From contig DATFDL010000729.1 of the NCBI GenBank assembly GCA_035252155.1, positions 1-14,363 on the forward strand: a stretch of 14,363 bases of DNA. Reading direction: 5' to 3'. The position numbers and the translations under genes are program-made. The notes beneath the pieces were generated by a model. That model was not told the origin of the DNA. It did not search any database and saw only the letters and a list, made by a program, of their open reading frames with translations. Shown here piece after piece: positions 6,801 through 11,594 of the stretch; positions within the stretch are counted from its first letter, which is position 1, and every line of letters starts with the position of its first letter. The stretch comes from JAICLL01 sp035252155 (GTDB lineage: Bacteria; Planctomycetota; Planctomycetia; Pirellulales; JAICIG01).

Positions 6801-9380
6801 GGTGATTTTACCGCTGATCTCTTCGCCGCGATAAAACACCTTGCGATCGACGTCCACGCCCAGCCGCACTGGCTCGAGCCGATATTCGTGGACCTGGAAC
6901 GAGCCTTGATAGCTGTGGTTGTCGTCGTCGCGCACCTGAATGCGGTAGTCGCCCAGCACGCTGCCGGGCGGAAGCGCGAAGTTCGCATGAAAACTGCCGA
7001 AGCGGCCCAGCTCGACTTCGTCCTGGCGGATAAGCCGGTTGCGGCTATCGAAAACTTCGAAGTGGTATTTTTTGCCGGCTTCGACCACAAAGCGGTCGTC
7101 GGCCACGGTGCGGACGATGCCGCGCACGTGAACCAACTGGCCGGCGCGGTAGGCCGGGCGGTCAGTAAAGATATAGCCGCGCTCGGTGAGGCCCGTCGCC
7201 ACGCCCACGCCTTCCAGACCGACCACGTTCGAGGCCACGTTCCCCTCGGCCACGGCGAACACCCGCACATCGCCCGCCAATTTCAGCTCTTCAAACGTCT
7301 GCTGAAAGACGCCGTCGGCGTCGGTCTCGCCTTCAGAAAACACTTGCTGGCCGTTGGAGACGAGCAGCCGCGCCTTGGACCAAGGCTGGCCGGTGCGCAT
7401 GTTCTCGGCGAAGACAAACACCTCATCGCGCGAGCTTTTGACGACGATGTCCAGGTCGCTTTGCACGACCAGCGTGGTGGCTTCGAGCGTTTTGCTGCTG
7501 ACGGTTACGATCATCACGCCCGAAGTCTTTTTGTCGCCAGCCGCTTCGGGCAGCGGCACCTCGATCGTGCTTTCAAGCTGCTGATACTGCGCGTAGTGCG
7601 GCAGTTCGAACTCGATCGTGCTGTCGGGATCGATCAGGGCCACATCGAGCGCTTCGACGCCGCCGGCGAGGTGCATCTTGCGAAAATACGTTTCCAGATC
7701 GACTGCGTACACCCGAACTTGCACGATTTCCAGGTTGCGGCTGGTGAGCTTGATTTGCGGCGTCTCATTGGTGCGGAAGACGCGCTCGGTGGCGATGGCC
7801 AGCTCTTTGGCCGTCAGCCGAGCAACCCGCGCCTGGGCCTGCGCGGCAAAGCTGCCCCAGGTGACCTTGCGGTATTCGGCCAGCGCGTCCTCAAGCTTAC
7901 CGAGCTTCTCTTCGAGCGTGGCCGCGATGAGAAACTGCGCCTGCGAAGATTCTTCGGTGCCCGGATATTTGGAGACCAGCCGTCGCCACTCGGCAATGGC
8001 TTCGTTCCAATGTTCTTGCTGGAACTCCATCGAGCCGAGTTCGAGCAAGATCCGCGGATTGCGCGGATCGAGCGGGTACTTGGCGGCGAAGGTTAGCCAC
8101 AGCCGCCGAGCGTCGTCGTAGCGCTTGGCCTGCCGGGCCTCCGCGGCCAGCAAATACTCGGCGTCGACGATCTGCCGCTGCACGTCGCTCCATGAAGAAT
8201 GCGCCGGATGTTTGGTCAGGTATTCCCGCCAGGCGGCCAACGCCTCGTCGAATTTCTTTTGACGCAAATAGGCGTTTCCCAGCAGCACGCGAGCATCGGG
8301 CGTTTCGCCGCGATCGGCGTAACGTTTGTCATCAAGAAATCGGGTGAGAATTCGCACAACGTCTTCATTCCGGCCGCAGTGCAGATAGCTCTGCGCGATC
8401 CGCAAAAACGCCTGCCCGGCCAGCTTATGTTCCGGGAATCGCTTAATAAACGCTTCGAGCGAGGCGACGCCGCGGTCGAGCGCTTCGTCGTTTTCGGGGT
8501 TGGGCAGCCCGTAAGTCTGCGAGAGATTGAACATCGCCTCGGCGACGCGCTCCGAAGGATCGTCAGGGTAGGCGGCCAGCAGGTCTTGCCAGGTGCGGCG
8601 GGCCTCTTCGCGCTGGTTCTGGGCCAACTGCACTTCGCCCAACCGATAGCGGGCCTCGATATCGAGCGGGCTATCGGGGTGCTCTTTGCTGAATTGAGCG
8701 AATCTCTTGGCCGCTTCCGGCAGGTTTTTCAGCTCCTGATAGCAGCGGGCTACTCGCAGTTCGACCTCGATCCGCCGCTCGGGTTTGGGACCGACCTCCA
8801 GCGCTTTGTTGTAAAACTCCAGCGCCTTGGCGTAGTCGGGCGGTTGATTTTCGTCGGCCGGCTTGAAATAGGCGTCGGCGAACTGCAAATAGATGTCTGC
8901 GATCTCTTGCTTGCGGTCGATCGAGAGCAGATCGGCCGCCTGCTGGCGGTAGATCACCTCAGCGGCTTGAAAATCGCCTTTGCGGGCCATCGCCAACGCC
9001 CGGCCAAACTGATATCGCCGCAGCCAACGGCTCTCGGCGAAGTCCTCTTCGGCTTTCTCGTAGGCGGCGATCGAATCATCGTATTGGCCGGCCAGGTAGA
9101 GTGCCCGGGCCTTGAGATAGGCCAACCAGGGACGGTCGGCGTCTTTTTCGTTGGCGGCCTGGTCAATGGCCGCGGACGCCTCAGCGTATTTTCGGTCTTG
9201 CAGAAGCTGCCGGATATTGTCGGGCGTTTTGGGCTCGACCGGCTCGAACGAATCGGCTTTGGCCGCCGGCTGCTTGTTCGCCGGCTTTTCGTCGGCCGCC
9301 CAAGTGAACGGAGCAAAAAAAGACCCGGCAAACAGGCCCGCCAGGCAGGCCAAACGGCGAAATTTCAGCGGCAGCAGCAT
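804..9380 (-). CDS. Giant secreted alpha-2-macroglobulin-like protein with TPR arrays at both ends
   Basis: About 2858 residues from the ATG at 9380. A TTG two codons upstream is also in frame, but the ATG has a GAGAGG ribosome-binding site 8 nt away and gives a good signal peptide (basic KFRR, hydrophobic stretch, likely cleavage after 'FTWA'). Order: TPR repeats about 40-535; macroglobulin (MG) beta modules about 545-1290, including the MG2-like 'RGYIFTDRPAYRAGQLVHVR' near 735; a polar, probably unstructured stretch about 1290-1460; the A2M signature domain from about 1520 ('AYWSPALVTDAKGKASVTIT'); a thioester-type helical domain about 1740-2000; a further beta region to about 2260; a second TPR block about 2275-2590; a second MG-like module about 2610-2790; and a Pro/Ala-rich tail. 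Bacterial A2M proteins are envelope proteins thought to trap proteases. Here the C-x-E-Q thioester is replaced by C1763-G-L-E-T, so covalent trapping is doubtful. No penicillin-binding protein 1C gene, the usual partner, is adjacent. A palindromic repeat is inserted in frame at about residues 1650-1682. Confidence 0.93.
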   Translation of the reverse strand: MLLPLKFRRLACLAGLFAGSFFAPFTWAADEKPANKQPAAKADSFEPVEPKTPDNIRQLLQDRKYAEASAAIDQAANEKDADRPWLAYLKARALYLAGQYDDSIAAYEKAEEDFAESRWLRRYQFGRALAMARKGDFQAAEVIYRQQAADLLSIDRKQEIADIYLQFADAYFKPADENQPPDYAKALEFYNKALEVGPKPERRIEVELRVARCYQELKNLPEAAKRFAQFSKEHPDSPLDIEARYRLGEVQLAQNQREEARRTWQDLLAAYPDDPSERVAEAMFNLSQTYGLPNPENDEALDRGVASLEAFIKRFPEHKLAGQAFLRIAQSYLHCGRNEDVVRILTRFLDDKRYADRGETPDARVLLGNAYLRQKKFDEALAAWREYLTKHPAHSSWSDVQRQIVDAEYLLAAEARQAKRYDDARRLWLTFAAKYPLDPRNPRILLELGSMEFQQEHWNEAIAEWRRLVSKYPGTEESSQAQFLIAATLEEKLGKLEDALAEYRKVTWGSFAAQAQARVARLTAKELAIATERVFRTNETPQIKLTSRNLEIVQVRVYAVDLETYFRKMHLAGGVEALDVALIDPDSTIEFELPHYAQYQQLESTIEVPLPEAAGDKKTSGVMIVTVSSKTLEATTLVVQSDLDIVVKSSRDEVFVFAENMRTGQPWSKARLLVSNGQQVFSEGETDADGVFQQTFEELKLAGDVRVFAVAEGNVASNVVGLEGVGVATGLTERGYIFTDRPAYRAGQLVHVRGIVRTVADDRFVVEAGKKYHFEVFDSRNRLIRQDEVELGRFGSFHANFALPPGSVLGDYRIQVRDDDNHSYQGSFQVHEYRLEPVRLGVDVDRKVFYRGEEISGKITAKYYYGAPVADREVRYQLAGGRVFDGRTDENGELAFKLPTRDFRESQVLPLVVTLAERNLQTTVNFYLAVQGFSIGVSTVRPVFVSGETFEVTLATLDAEGKPTGQKLALHVLERTTVEGKVGEREVESHEVTTDDKDGKAHVTLRLEAGGKYVLRAEGIDRFENPVSGSHVVKISDESDAVRLRILADKHTYKVGDVAKLQLHWREKPALVLVTYQGARVLDYKLVRLKTGANEIEVPMTASLAPNFELAAAVMTDERAPKDPEEAKKFRRFHQASSPFAVERELKVTISAARRDGEPARPGDDVEVTITAADPQGKPVEAELSLAMIEQSLWEMFGANVPAIQDFFRGQPRASALRTTSSVSFAYHPVTRNIDPLLLAEKDRREIEAEELQRLKDLKEIEFSRIAGPMTGPAAATDKDFKKLVDDLTATAAADTWQDAGVAGQVSAVSEELGLVISQREELETDSDHDGPIANGYGFAESSAVLADSVHGPDEINDLAKRQMTEQINAAEGEARSRFFAGERNNSERRLGGGQLFGRPARGPVAGIFAGQGAAHLRGQSGKPAMDVGGEQAYYATGELVMTESRAHHDRGATRISGFAVPTVDELLNRNVNGSVAMLGRDGTQVNVALDGKLDEKQAGDIAQKLAEAGAVLLPPTGSQETAYWSPALVTDAKGKASVTITLPDRATAWKLLAKGVTVETLAGEGESELVVKKELFGELKLPLAFTDGDEAEIEATVHNDAVEKGPIEVTLKTTIGGKTIEETRTLEAGKGMHELRFKAKLGRGDQNLPLPPGEGRGEGKVNPEQKNAPPHPNPLPEGEGTVVIELTVKAGERSDTIRRSLPLQPFGMPVYATAGGSASSDMTVWVEPPKDMTLASPRLEVIVGPNVEQSLLDVLLAATPFCGLETLRLASGLDTTTSDLMAAVALQKLIGGTRQAGTPQAEALDARVRSSLSMLVTSQNDDGGWSWTGRGGASNRYSSARAVWSLSLAKAAGYRVADEVFEKAVGYLNGQVAATAESDLESKAILLQALAAAGRGDFALANRLYRNRPSLSTAALAHLALALAQMERQPMAKDLLDLLAKRSLDEEKRNEFRSTKEAAARLSTNRGLLPWSEASAEIRALYLLCLEKVSPDATKTKELVDWLMAHRHAHRWSPDKATGPATLALADWYGRARFDEEHYKLTVIVNNIEIGVLDVTPESRTQTLVVPPQVLKKDKQRVQFSLAGRGRYTFQCVLGGFVPADKLKSTTKDWNVRRYYEPAPRELDGEAIPRGFAVLQGSFTPFRNPLTELPVGQRGHVTLEVWRQNVPANTPEEELEYLVITEPLPSGVTVIEQSVTGGFERFEVRPGEITFYVGSRQYVQPIQYDVHGYLPGAYRAGPTAVHNAYRPDQLAVAEPKSLAVLPLGKASDDEYRWSPQELFELGKRHFAKHELAEAGTYLTELVTKWQLRPEIHREAATMLLDIHLERGPEGEIVRYFELIKEKWPDVELSFEKIVKVGAAYDKLGEYERAYLIFRATVESSFLRENGVAGFLEERGEFLRSVEVMGRLLAEYPPEGYAAAAQYALAQQVYAYAPQAAADVKLRDKKITRIDLIEHARRMLDGFLTAYPEDPAADQASFSLANALLELKTYREAIARCERYAERYPKSDYLDSYWYIIGYSHFALGEHEEALAMCGKVAEAKRVDRQTGHEEESRNKWRAIYILAQVYHSLGKAAEAIREYTLVADRFADAKQAIDYFAHKEISLPEVTTFEPEEQVEVELKFRNVARCDARVYKIDLMKFSLLKRNLSGITGINLAGIRPYHEAVIELGDGKDYRDRTRKLELPLKDEGAYLVVCRGDDLHASGLVLVTPLAVEVQEEASSGEVRATVKNVVKDGYVPEVQVKVIGTRNGEFVSGETDLRGVFVAQSIQGTSTVIAEGENNRYAFFRGHTELGPPPAQANQPAPPAAPAAAAEKPASDAEQLLEGLQQSNSAIQQMQGENRRGIYRQERKGVKAKEAF
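4339..4434. repeat. In-frame palindromic repeat element inside the A2M-like gene
   Basis: Two 33-bp arms (4339-4371 and 4402-4434) are inverted copies matching at about 30 of 33 positions and separated by 30 bp. Read in the gene's frame they encode 'LPLPPGEGRGEG' and 'PHPNPLPEGEG', joined by about ten residues. This Pro/Gly/Glu-rich peptide pair is what I know from a dispersed palindromic repeat found in many high-GC bacteria; that link is from memory. The length keeps the frame open, so the host protein is extended rather than broken. The element could form a strong hairpin in DNA or mRNA. Confidence 0.88.
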
Positions 9381-9420
9381 AACCAAGACCTCTCGTCGAG
9401 TAAGCGTCCCGCTTGCTCCC

Positions 9421-9434
9421 CAGCCGAACGGCTG
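9421..9434. promoter_or_regulatory. Short palindrome upstream of the A2M-like gene
   Basis: CAGCCGAACGGCTG has perfect 6-bp inverted arms around a 2-nt centre, about 41 bp before the start of the large gene and about 95 bp after the BolA-like stop codon. It could be an operator or a hairpin between the two genes; no T-run accompanies it. The rest of 9381-9529 holds the ribosome-binding site (GAGAGG) and a weak -10-like CATAAA near 9460, with no convincing -35. Confidence 0.25.
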
Positions 9435-9529
9435 CCCTGCGGGGTTGTTTCCGTATTCCTTTATGACGCACGAAGGGGAGGAAAAGTTTCATGCCTGCCC
9501 CGGTTTTGCCGCCTCCTGAGCTTAAACGA

Positions 9530-9805
9530 TTAAATCGCTTTGAGTTCTTCAGGACTGATCCCGATGGAAAGTGTGACCTTTTGCCATTCCTCCGGCCTAA
9601 GTTTCTGCATCAAAATCGACCAAATCCGATCTTCTTTTTCCGCCGATCGCTGATCATCGAACTTCCGGCTGACGACGACAACATGGACGTTTTCACCCGC
9701 TGCGCCATCCGAGCCGTCAGAAACGTCCACGAGATCGTTCTCATCGCTGAAGTAGCCAGACTTCAGGGCGTCGCGTATCTTGTGTTTCAATGCGGCATCA
9801 GCCAT
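9530..9805 (-). CDS. BolA-like small protein
   Basis: A 91-residue acidic, soluble protein. The order of elements fits the BolA fold: a first helix ('LKHKIRDALKSGYF'), a strand ('LVDVSDGSDG'), then 'NVHVVVVSRKFDDQRSAEKE', a helix 'RIWSILMQKL', a strand 'KVTLSIG' and 'SPEELKAI'. This parallels the BolA/IbaG pattern of H-x-V-x-x-V-S-x-x-F-x-G followed by a helix and T-P-x-E-W. BolA proteins act with monothiol glutaredoxins in iron-sulfur handling and stress responses. The conserved R-H of classical BolA is D-R here, so cofactor binding is uncertain. The ATG at 9805 has no clear ribosome-binding site and lies inside the end of the upstream truncated copy, suggesting translational coupling. I consider BolA the best match but not proven; a lineage-specific family with a similar fold is the alternative. 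Confidence 0.72.
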   Translation of the reverse strand: MADAALKHKIRDALKSGYFSDENDLVDVSDGSDGAAGENVHVVVVSRKFDDQRSAEKEDRIWSILMQKLRPEEWQKVTLSIGISPEELKAI

Positions 9806-9927
9806 ATGCGCGATCCGTGCACGTCGTCATCGTCACCGTCAGAAACGTCGACGAAATCCGCCGCGTCGGTGAAATAGCTCGTCTTAAGCACGTCGTGGAT
9901 TTTTTGTTTCAATTGTTCGTCAGCCAT
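9715..9927 (-). repeat. Tandem 91-bp duplication covering the 5' end of the BolA-like gene
   Basis: The segments 9715-9805 and 9837-9927 align without gaps at about 67 of 91 positions, offset by 122 bp. Both run from the ATG to about codon 30 and encode matching N-termini ('MADAALKHKIRDALKSGYF' and 'MADEQLKQKIHDVLKTSYF', both followed by 'DVSDG'). The divergence shows the duplication is not recent. Confidence 0.85.
9787..9927 (-). CDS. Truncated tandem paralogue of the BolA-like gene (46 aa)
   Basis: A 46-codon frame whose first 37 residues match the N-terminal helix and first strand of the downstream BolA-like protein. It then shifts into unrelated sequence ('GSRIWLMPH') and stops 19 nt inside the start of the intact copy. 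It therefore lacks the second half of the domain. A TACAAT promoter-like box sits 7 nt before the ATG, while no such box precedes the intact copy. The frame may now serve mainly as a translated leader for the downstream gene. Whether the short peptide has its own function cannot be told; it could equally be called a pseudogene. Confidence 0.6.
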   Translation of the reverse strand: MADEQLKQKIHDVLKTSYFTDAADFVDVSDGDDDDVHGSRIWLMPH

Positions 9928-9934
9928 CCTTTGC

Positions 9935-9940
9935 ATTGTA
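9935..9940 (-). promoter_or_regulatory. -10 box (TACAAT) placed for a leaderless transcript
   Basis: TACAAT on the minus strand (5 of 6 matches to TATAAT) ends 7 nt before the ATG at 9927, so transcription would start at or next to the start codon. A weak TTGGTC lies 16 nt upstream as a possible -35. The 10-mer GCGGTACAAT is identical at 10337-10346, before another small gene. It probably drives both the 46-aa frame and the BolA-like gene. Confidence 0.55.
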
Positions 9941-10018
9941 CCGCTGGGCAGGTGGGGACCAAAGCACTTGGCGAAGCAGATCCATCGATGCCGTGCCATA
10001 ACGTCGCAGTCGATGGCC

Positions 10019-10330
10019 TTACCGGGAATCTTCGAGTCTGACTCGGATCGGATGCTGGCCGCGCTCAATTTCGTCGGCGAGTTGCAGAAAGCGCCCGCGT
10101 AAGATCTGTTCGGCCTGCGGCTGGCTGATGTTGCCGTTCCGCACGGCACGGTCGAGCAATCGAATTCCGATCGGCACCTGATAGTTCGGCAAGCTGGCTT
10201 GGACCTGCCGCGCAGCCTCTTGCTGCCTCCATCGTACGAGCTTTTCATTGACCAACATTCCGCCGAAAAAACTCGCTACGTTGAGCACCAGCCAGAACAT
10301 GGTCTTCAAACTGAACTGAAGGCGGAGCAT
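10019..10330 (-). CDS. Small single-pass membrane protein, planctomycete type, function unknown
   Basis: 103 residues. The N-terminus 'MLRLQFSLKTMFWLVLNVAS' followed by 'FFGGMLVNEK' forms one hydrophobic segment (about residues 8-26) next to a short basic start. Planctomycetes encode many small proteins opening with 'xFSLKTLLWLxxVVA'; I recognise the N-terminus from that group but know no function. The remaining roughly 75 residues are charged and probably helical ('LVRWRQQEAARQVQ', 'QAEQILRGRFLQLADEIERG'), and the topology cannot be settled from sequence. No ribosome-binding site precedes the ATG, but a TACAAT box ends 6 nt before it. The 91-bp gap to the next gene downstream contains that gene's own promoter candidate, so it is likely a separate unit. 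Confidence 0.8.
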   Translation of the reverse strand: MLRLQFSLKTMFWLVLNVASFFGGMLVNEKLVRWRQQEAARQVQASLPNYQVPIGIRLLDRAVRNGNISQPQAEQILRGRFLQLADEIERGQHPIRVRLEDSR

Positions 10331-10336
10331 GGCGGG

Positions 10337-10342
10337 ATTGTA
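10337..10342 (-). promoter_or_regulatory. -10 box (TACAAT) 6 nt before the membrane-protein start
   Basis: Minus-strand TACAAT followed by CCCGCC and the ATG at 10330. The spacing puts the transcription start at the start codon. No good -35 is visible at 16-18 nt (TACTGT at 17 nt). It shares GCGGTACAAT with the box at 9935-9940. Confidence 0.55.
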
Positions 10343-10490
10343 CCGCGAACCGGAAAATCACAGTACTCCAGCCGCTTCCTCCCCAACTCCCCAACTCCGC
10401 GTCTCCGCGTCGTCACCGCCGGGCCATCGCCAAGGCTCTGCCCCAGCCACCTTGGTGTCGCGACAGTTTAGGTTTGTTGATGTTGCAGGG
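10343..10490. other. Short non-coding gap
   Basis: Between the promoter box of the membrane-protein gene and the stop of the next minus-strand gene. It is C-rich, with a slightly repetitive 'ccccaactccccaactccgc' run near 10380-10400. No RNA gene, hairpin terminator or conserved frame is evident. Confidence 0.4.
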
Positions 10491-10715
10491 TCAAACACAC
10501 CGCAGCACCGACTGCTGGACGGTTAACCAGCGGACCCGATGAGCCGCGTCCCAGCGCCATTTTCCGTTGACAAGCACTGCCGCAATAACAATTCGGGGGG
10601 CAATCGTTCGAGTAGTGACCCACGAAATCGTGGCTCGCCGGTATCTTTTGCCGCGCGGTTCGCCGCATCTGGCCCCCGCAACTGCCTTCACGACGATGCG
10701 GTAGTCCTGAGGCAT
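10491..10715 (-). CDS. Unrecognised 74-aa basic protein
   Basis: I do not recognise a family. The case for translation rests on the start: AAGGAGG at 10721-10727 lies 5 nt before the ATG at 10715, the best Shine-Dalgarno site in the window, and a TACAAA box (10730-10735) lies just upstream. The frame is open further upstream to a GTG at 10775, but the ATG fits the ribosome-binding site. The product starts 'MPQDYRIVVKAVAG', then becomes rich in Arg and Trp ('RGKRYRRATISW', 'NGKWRWDAAHRVRWLT') with no membrane segment or motif. That composition change would also fit a frameshifted remnant of a gene whose start has survived. Confidence 0.42.
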   Translation of the reverse strand: MPQDYRIVVKAVAGARCGEPRGKRYRRATISWVTTRTIAPRIVIAAVLVNGKWRWDAAHRVRWLTVQQSVLRCV

Positions 10716-10936
10716 GGCCGCCTCCTTGTTTTGTACCAGGCAAGTGGCTTGATCGGTTTTCAGCGGATTTTTCACCGGTTTCGCGACCGCCCGCCGATGG
10801 CTTGACGCCGTGCGGCGGTGTCAGCCGCTAAAATCGGCTGCGATGGGAGCGAAAGCTTGTGAGTTGGTTCATCGGACTTACGGCGGCTTGAGCGACACTG
10901 TCTCCGCAGCAGGCGTTGCCGTGATACAATCAGTTT
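10716..10936. other. Divergent intergenic region
   Basis: Separates the minus-strand small-gene cluster from the plus-strand 70-aa protein/retropepsin pair. It carries the Shine-Dalgarno and TACAAA box of the minus-strand gene at its left end and the extended -10 promoter of the plus-strand gene at its right end. No gene or clear structure was seen between them. Confidence 0.5.
10922..10930 (+). promoter_or_regulatory. Extended -10 promoter (TGATACAAT), leaderless geometry
   Basis: TG-A-TACAAT matches the TGnTATAAT extended -10 consensus with one mismatch and ends 6 nt before the ATG at 10937. No convincing -35 lies 16-18 nt upstream, as is usual for extended -10 promoters. No Shine-Dalgarno precedes the ATG, and transcription would begin at the start codon. 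Confidence 0.6.
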
Positions 10937-11149
10937 ATGGAAACCATCAAAAACTTGAGCGACATCGCTCCACAGGACTTATCGGCTCTTGAACGGGTGA
11001 TTGGAGTGTCCCTTGATCCGACCGTGCATCAGGCGGTTGTGTTGATGGTCGTGCCGAAAACGCGGCCCGGTGCCCGCATTCGCAGTCCTCGACTCGCCCA
11101 TCCTGAACAGGCTGCCGACTTCCAAAAGCAAGTCACCTTGGAAAAGTGA
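10937..11149 (+). CDS. 70-aa protein coupled to an aspartic protease; possible antitoxin-like partner
   Basis: The product opens 'METIKNLSDIAPQDLSALER' and continues 'VIGVSLDPTVHQAVVLMVV', then a proline/arginine-rich middle and an acidic/Gln tail. The first 40 residues have the pattern 'M..I..vsDI...d..alE..vG..L' that I associate with short proteins encoded upstream of toxin-like genes in planctomycetes and cyanobacteria; this is a recollection, not a search result. Its stop at 11147-11149 is one base before the ATG of the retropepsin-like gene, so the pair is almost certainly co-translated. The change in composition after about residue 42 ('KTRPGARIRSPRLAHPEQ') could mean that the C-terminal half diverged or was frameshifted. 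Function unknown. Confidence 0.65.
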   Translation: METIKNLSDIAPQDLSALERVIGVSLDPTVHQAVVLMVVPKTRPGARIRSPRLAHPEQAADFQKQVTLEK

Positions 11150-11150
11150 A

Positions 11151-11528
11151 ATGCCTGCGTACGAAACTGTGGGCTTTGACCCGCCCGCCGCGGTAGCGAC
11201 CGTCATCGTAAGGGAGCCGCACAGTGCAAGGGCGGCTCCCGACGTACGAATGCTCATCGACTCCGGTGCCGATGTCACCTTGCTGCCCGAGCGCTCGCTT
11301 CGGCAAGTCGGCATTGATATCGACACGGGCGAAAGCTACGAACTCATCGCGTTCGACGGCAGCGTTACGGTCACTCGCGCCGTCACGGCCGATATGGTTT
11401 TCCTGGGACGGAATTTCAAAGGGCGGTTTTTACCTATCAACGATGAATGCGGCGTGATAGGGCGAGACGTGCTGAATCACCTTTCAATCCAGTTGGACGG
11501 TCCCAACCTGACATGGAATGAGACGTAA
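11151..11528 (+). CDS. Retropepsin-like aspartic protease (clan AA)
   Basis: 125 residues. The catalytic signature of retropepsins is clear: hydrophobic 'VRML' then I36-D37-S38-G39-A40-D-V-T-L-L-P, with D37 the catalytic aspartate. The second hallmark, 'GVIGRDVLNHLSIQLDG' (residues 101-117), matches the Ile/Leu-Gly-Arg-Asp motif near the C-terminus. The size fits a single-lobe protease that is active as a homodimer. No signal peptide or membrane segment is visible, so it is probably cytoplasmic. An open frame extends upstream to 11070, but the ATG at 11151 directly after the preceding stop gives the expected domain boundary. It may process a specific cellular protein; no substrate is suggested by the sequence. 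The tight coupling with the 70-aa protein hints at control by that partner. Confidence 0.85.
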   Translation: MPAYETVGFDPPAAVATVIVREPHSARAAPDVRMLIDSGADVTLLPERSLRQVGIDIDTGESYELIAFDGSVTVTRAVTADMVFLGRNFKGRFLPINDECGVIGRDVLNHLSIQLDGPNLTWNET

Positions 11529-11535
11529 GCAGCCG

Positions 11536-11555
11536 CGCGTCGTACCCGCGACGCG
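11536..11555. terminator. Hairpin between convergent genes
   Basis: CGCGTCG (11536-11542) and CGACGCG (11549-11555) form a perfect 7-bp stem with a 6-nt loop, 8 bp after the retropepsin stop codon. It lies between two converging genes, where a bidirectional terminator is expected. No T-run follows, so Rho-independent termination is doubtful. Confidence 0.35.
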
Positions 11556-11594
11556 GGCAATGCCTCGGATCGGTGTGGAGCAACAAGGCTTCGT

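Noticed and set aside
9381..9386. TTG at 9386 as the start of the A2M-like gene
   Set aside because: The ATG two codons later is better placed for the GAGAGG ribosome-binding site and does not change the signal peptide.
4365..9533. Long plus-strand open frames opposite the A2M-like gene (for example 444, 573 and 323 codons)
   Set aside because: They are antisense shadows of a high-GC coding region; their products are low-complexity, match no family pattern and have no consistent start signals, while the minus-strand frame gives a coherent multidomain protein.
10380..10410. Possible direct repeat 'ccccaactccccaactccgc' as a CRISPR or iteron remnant
   Set aside because: Only two short, adjacent, low-complexity units without spacers; no array or origin-like context.
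11070..11150. N-terminal extension of the retropepsin-like protein from 11070
   Set aside because: It overlaps the end of the 70-aa gene in another frame, and the ATG at 11151 directly after that gene's stop gives the normal domain start.
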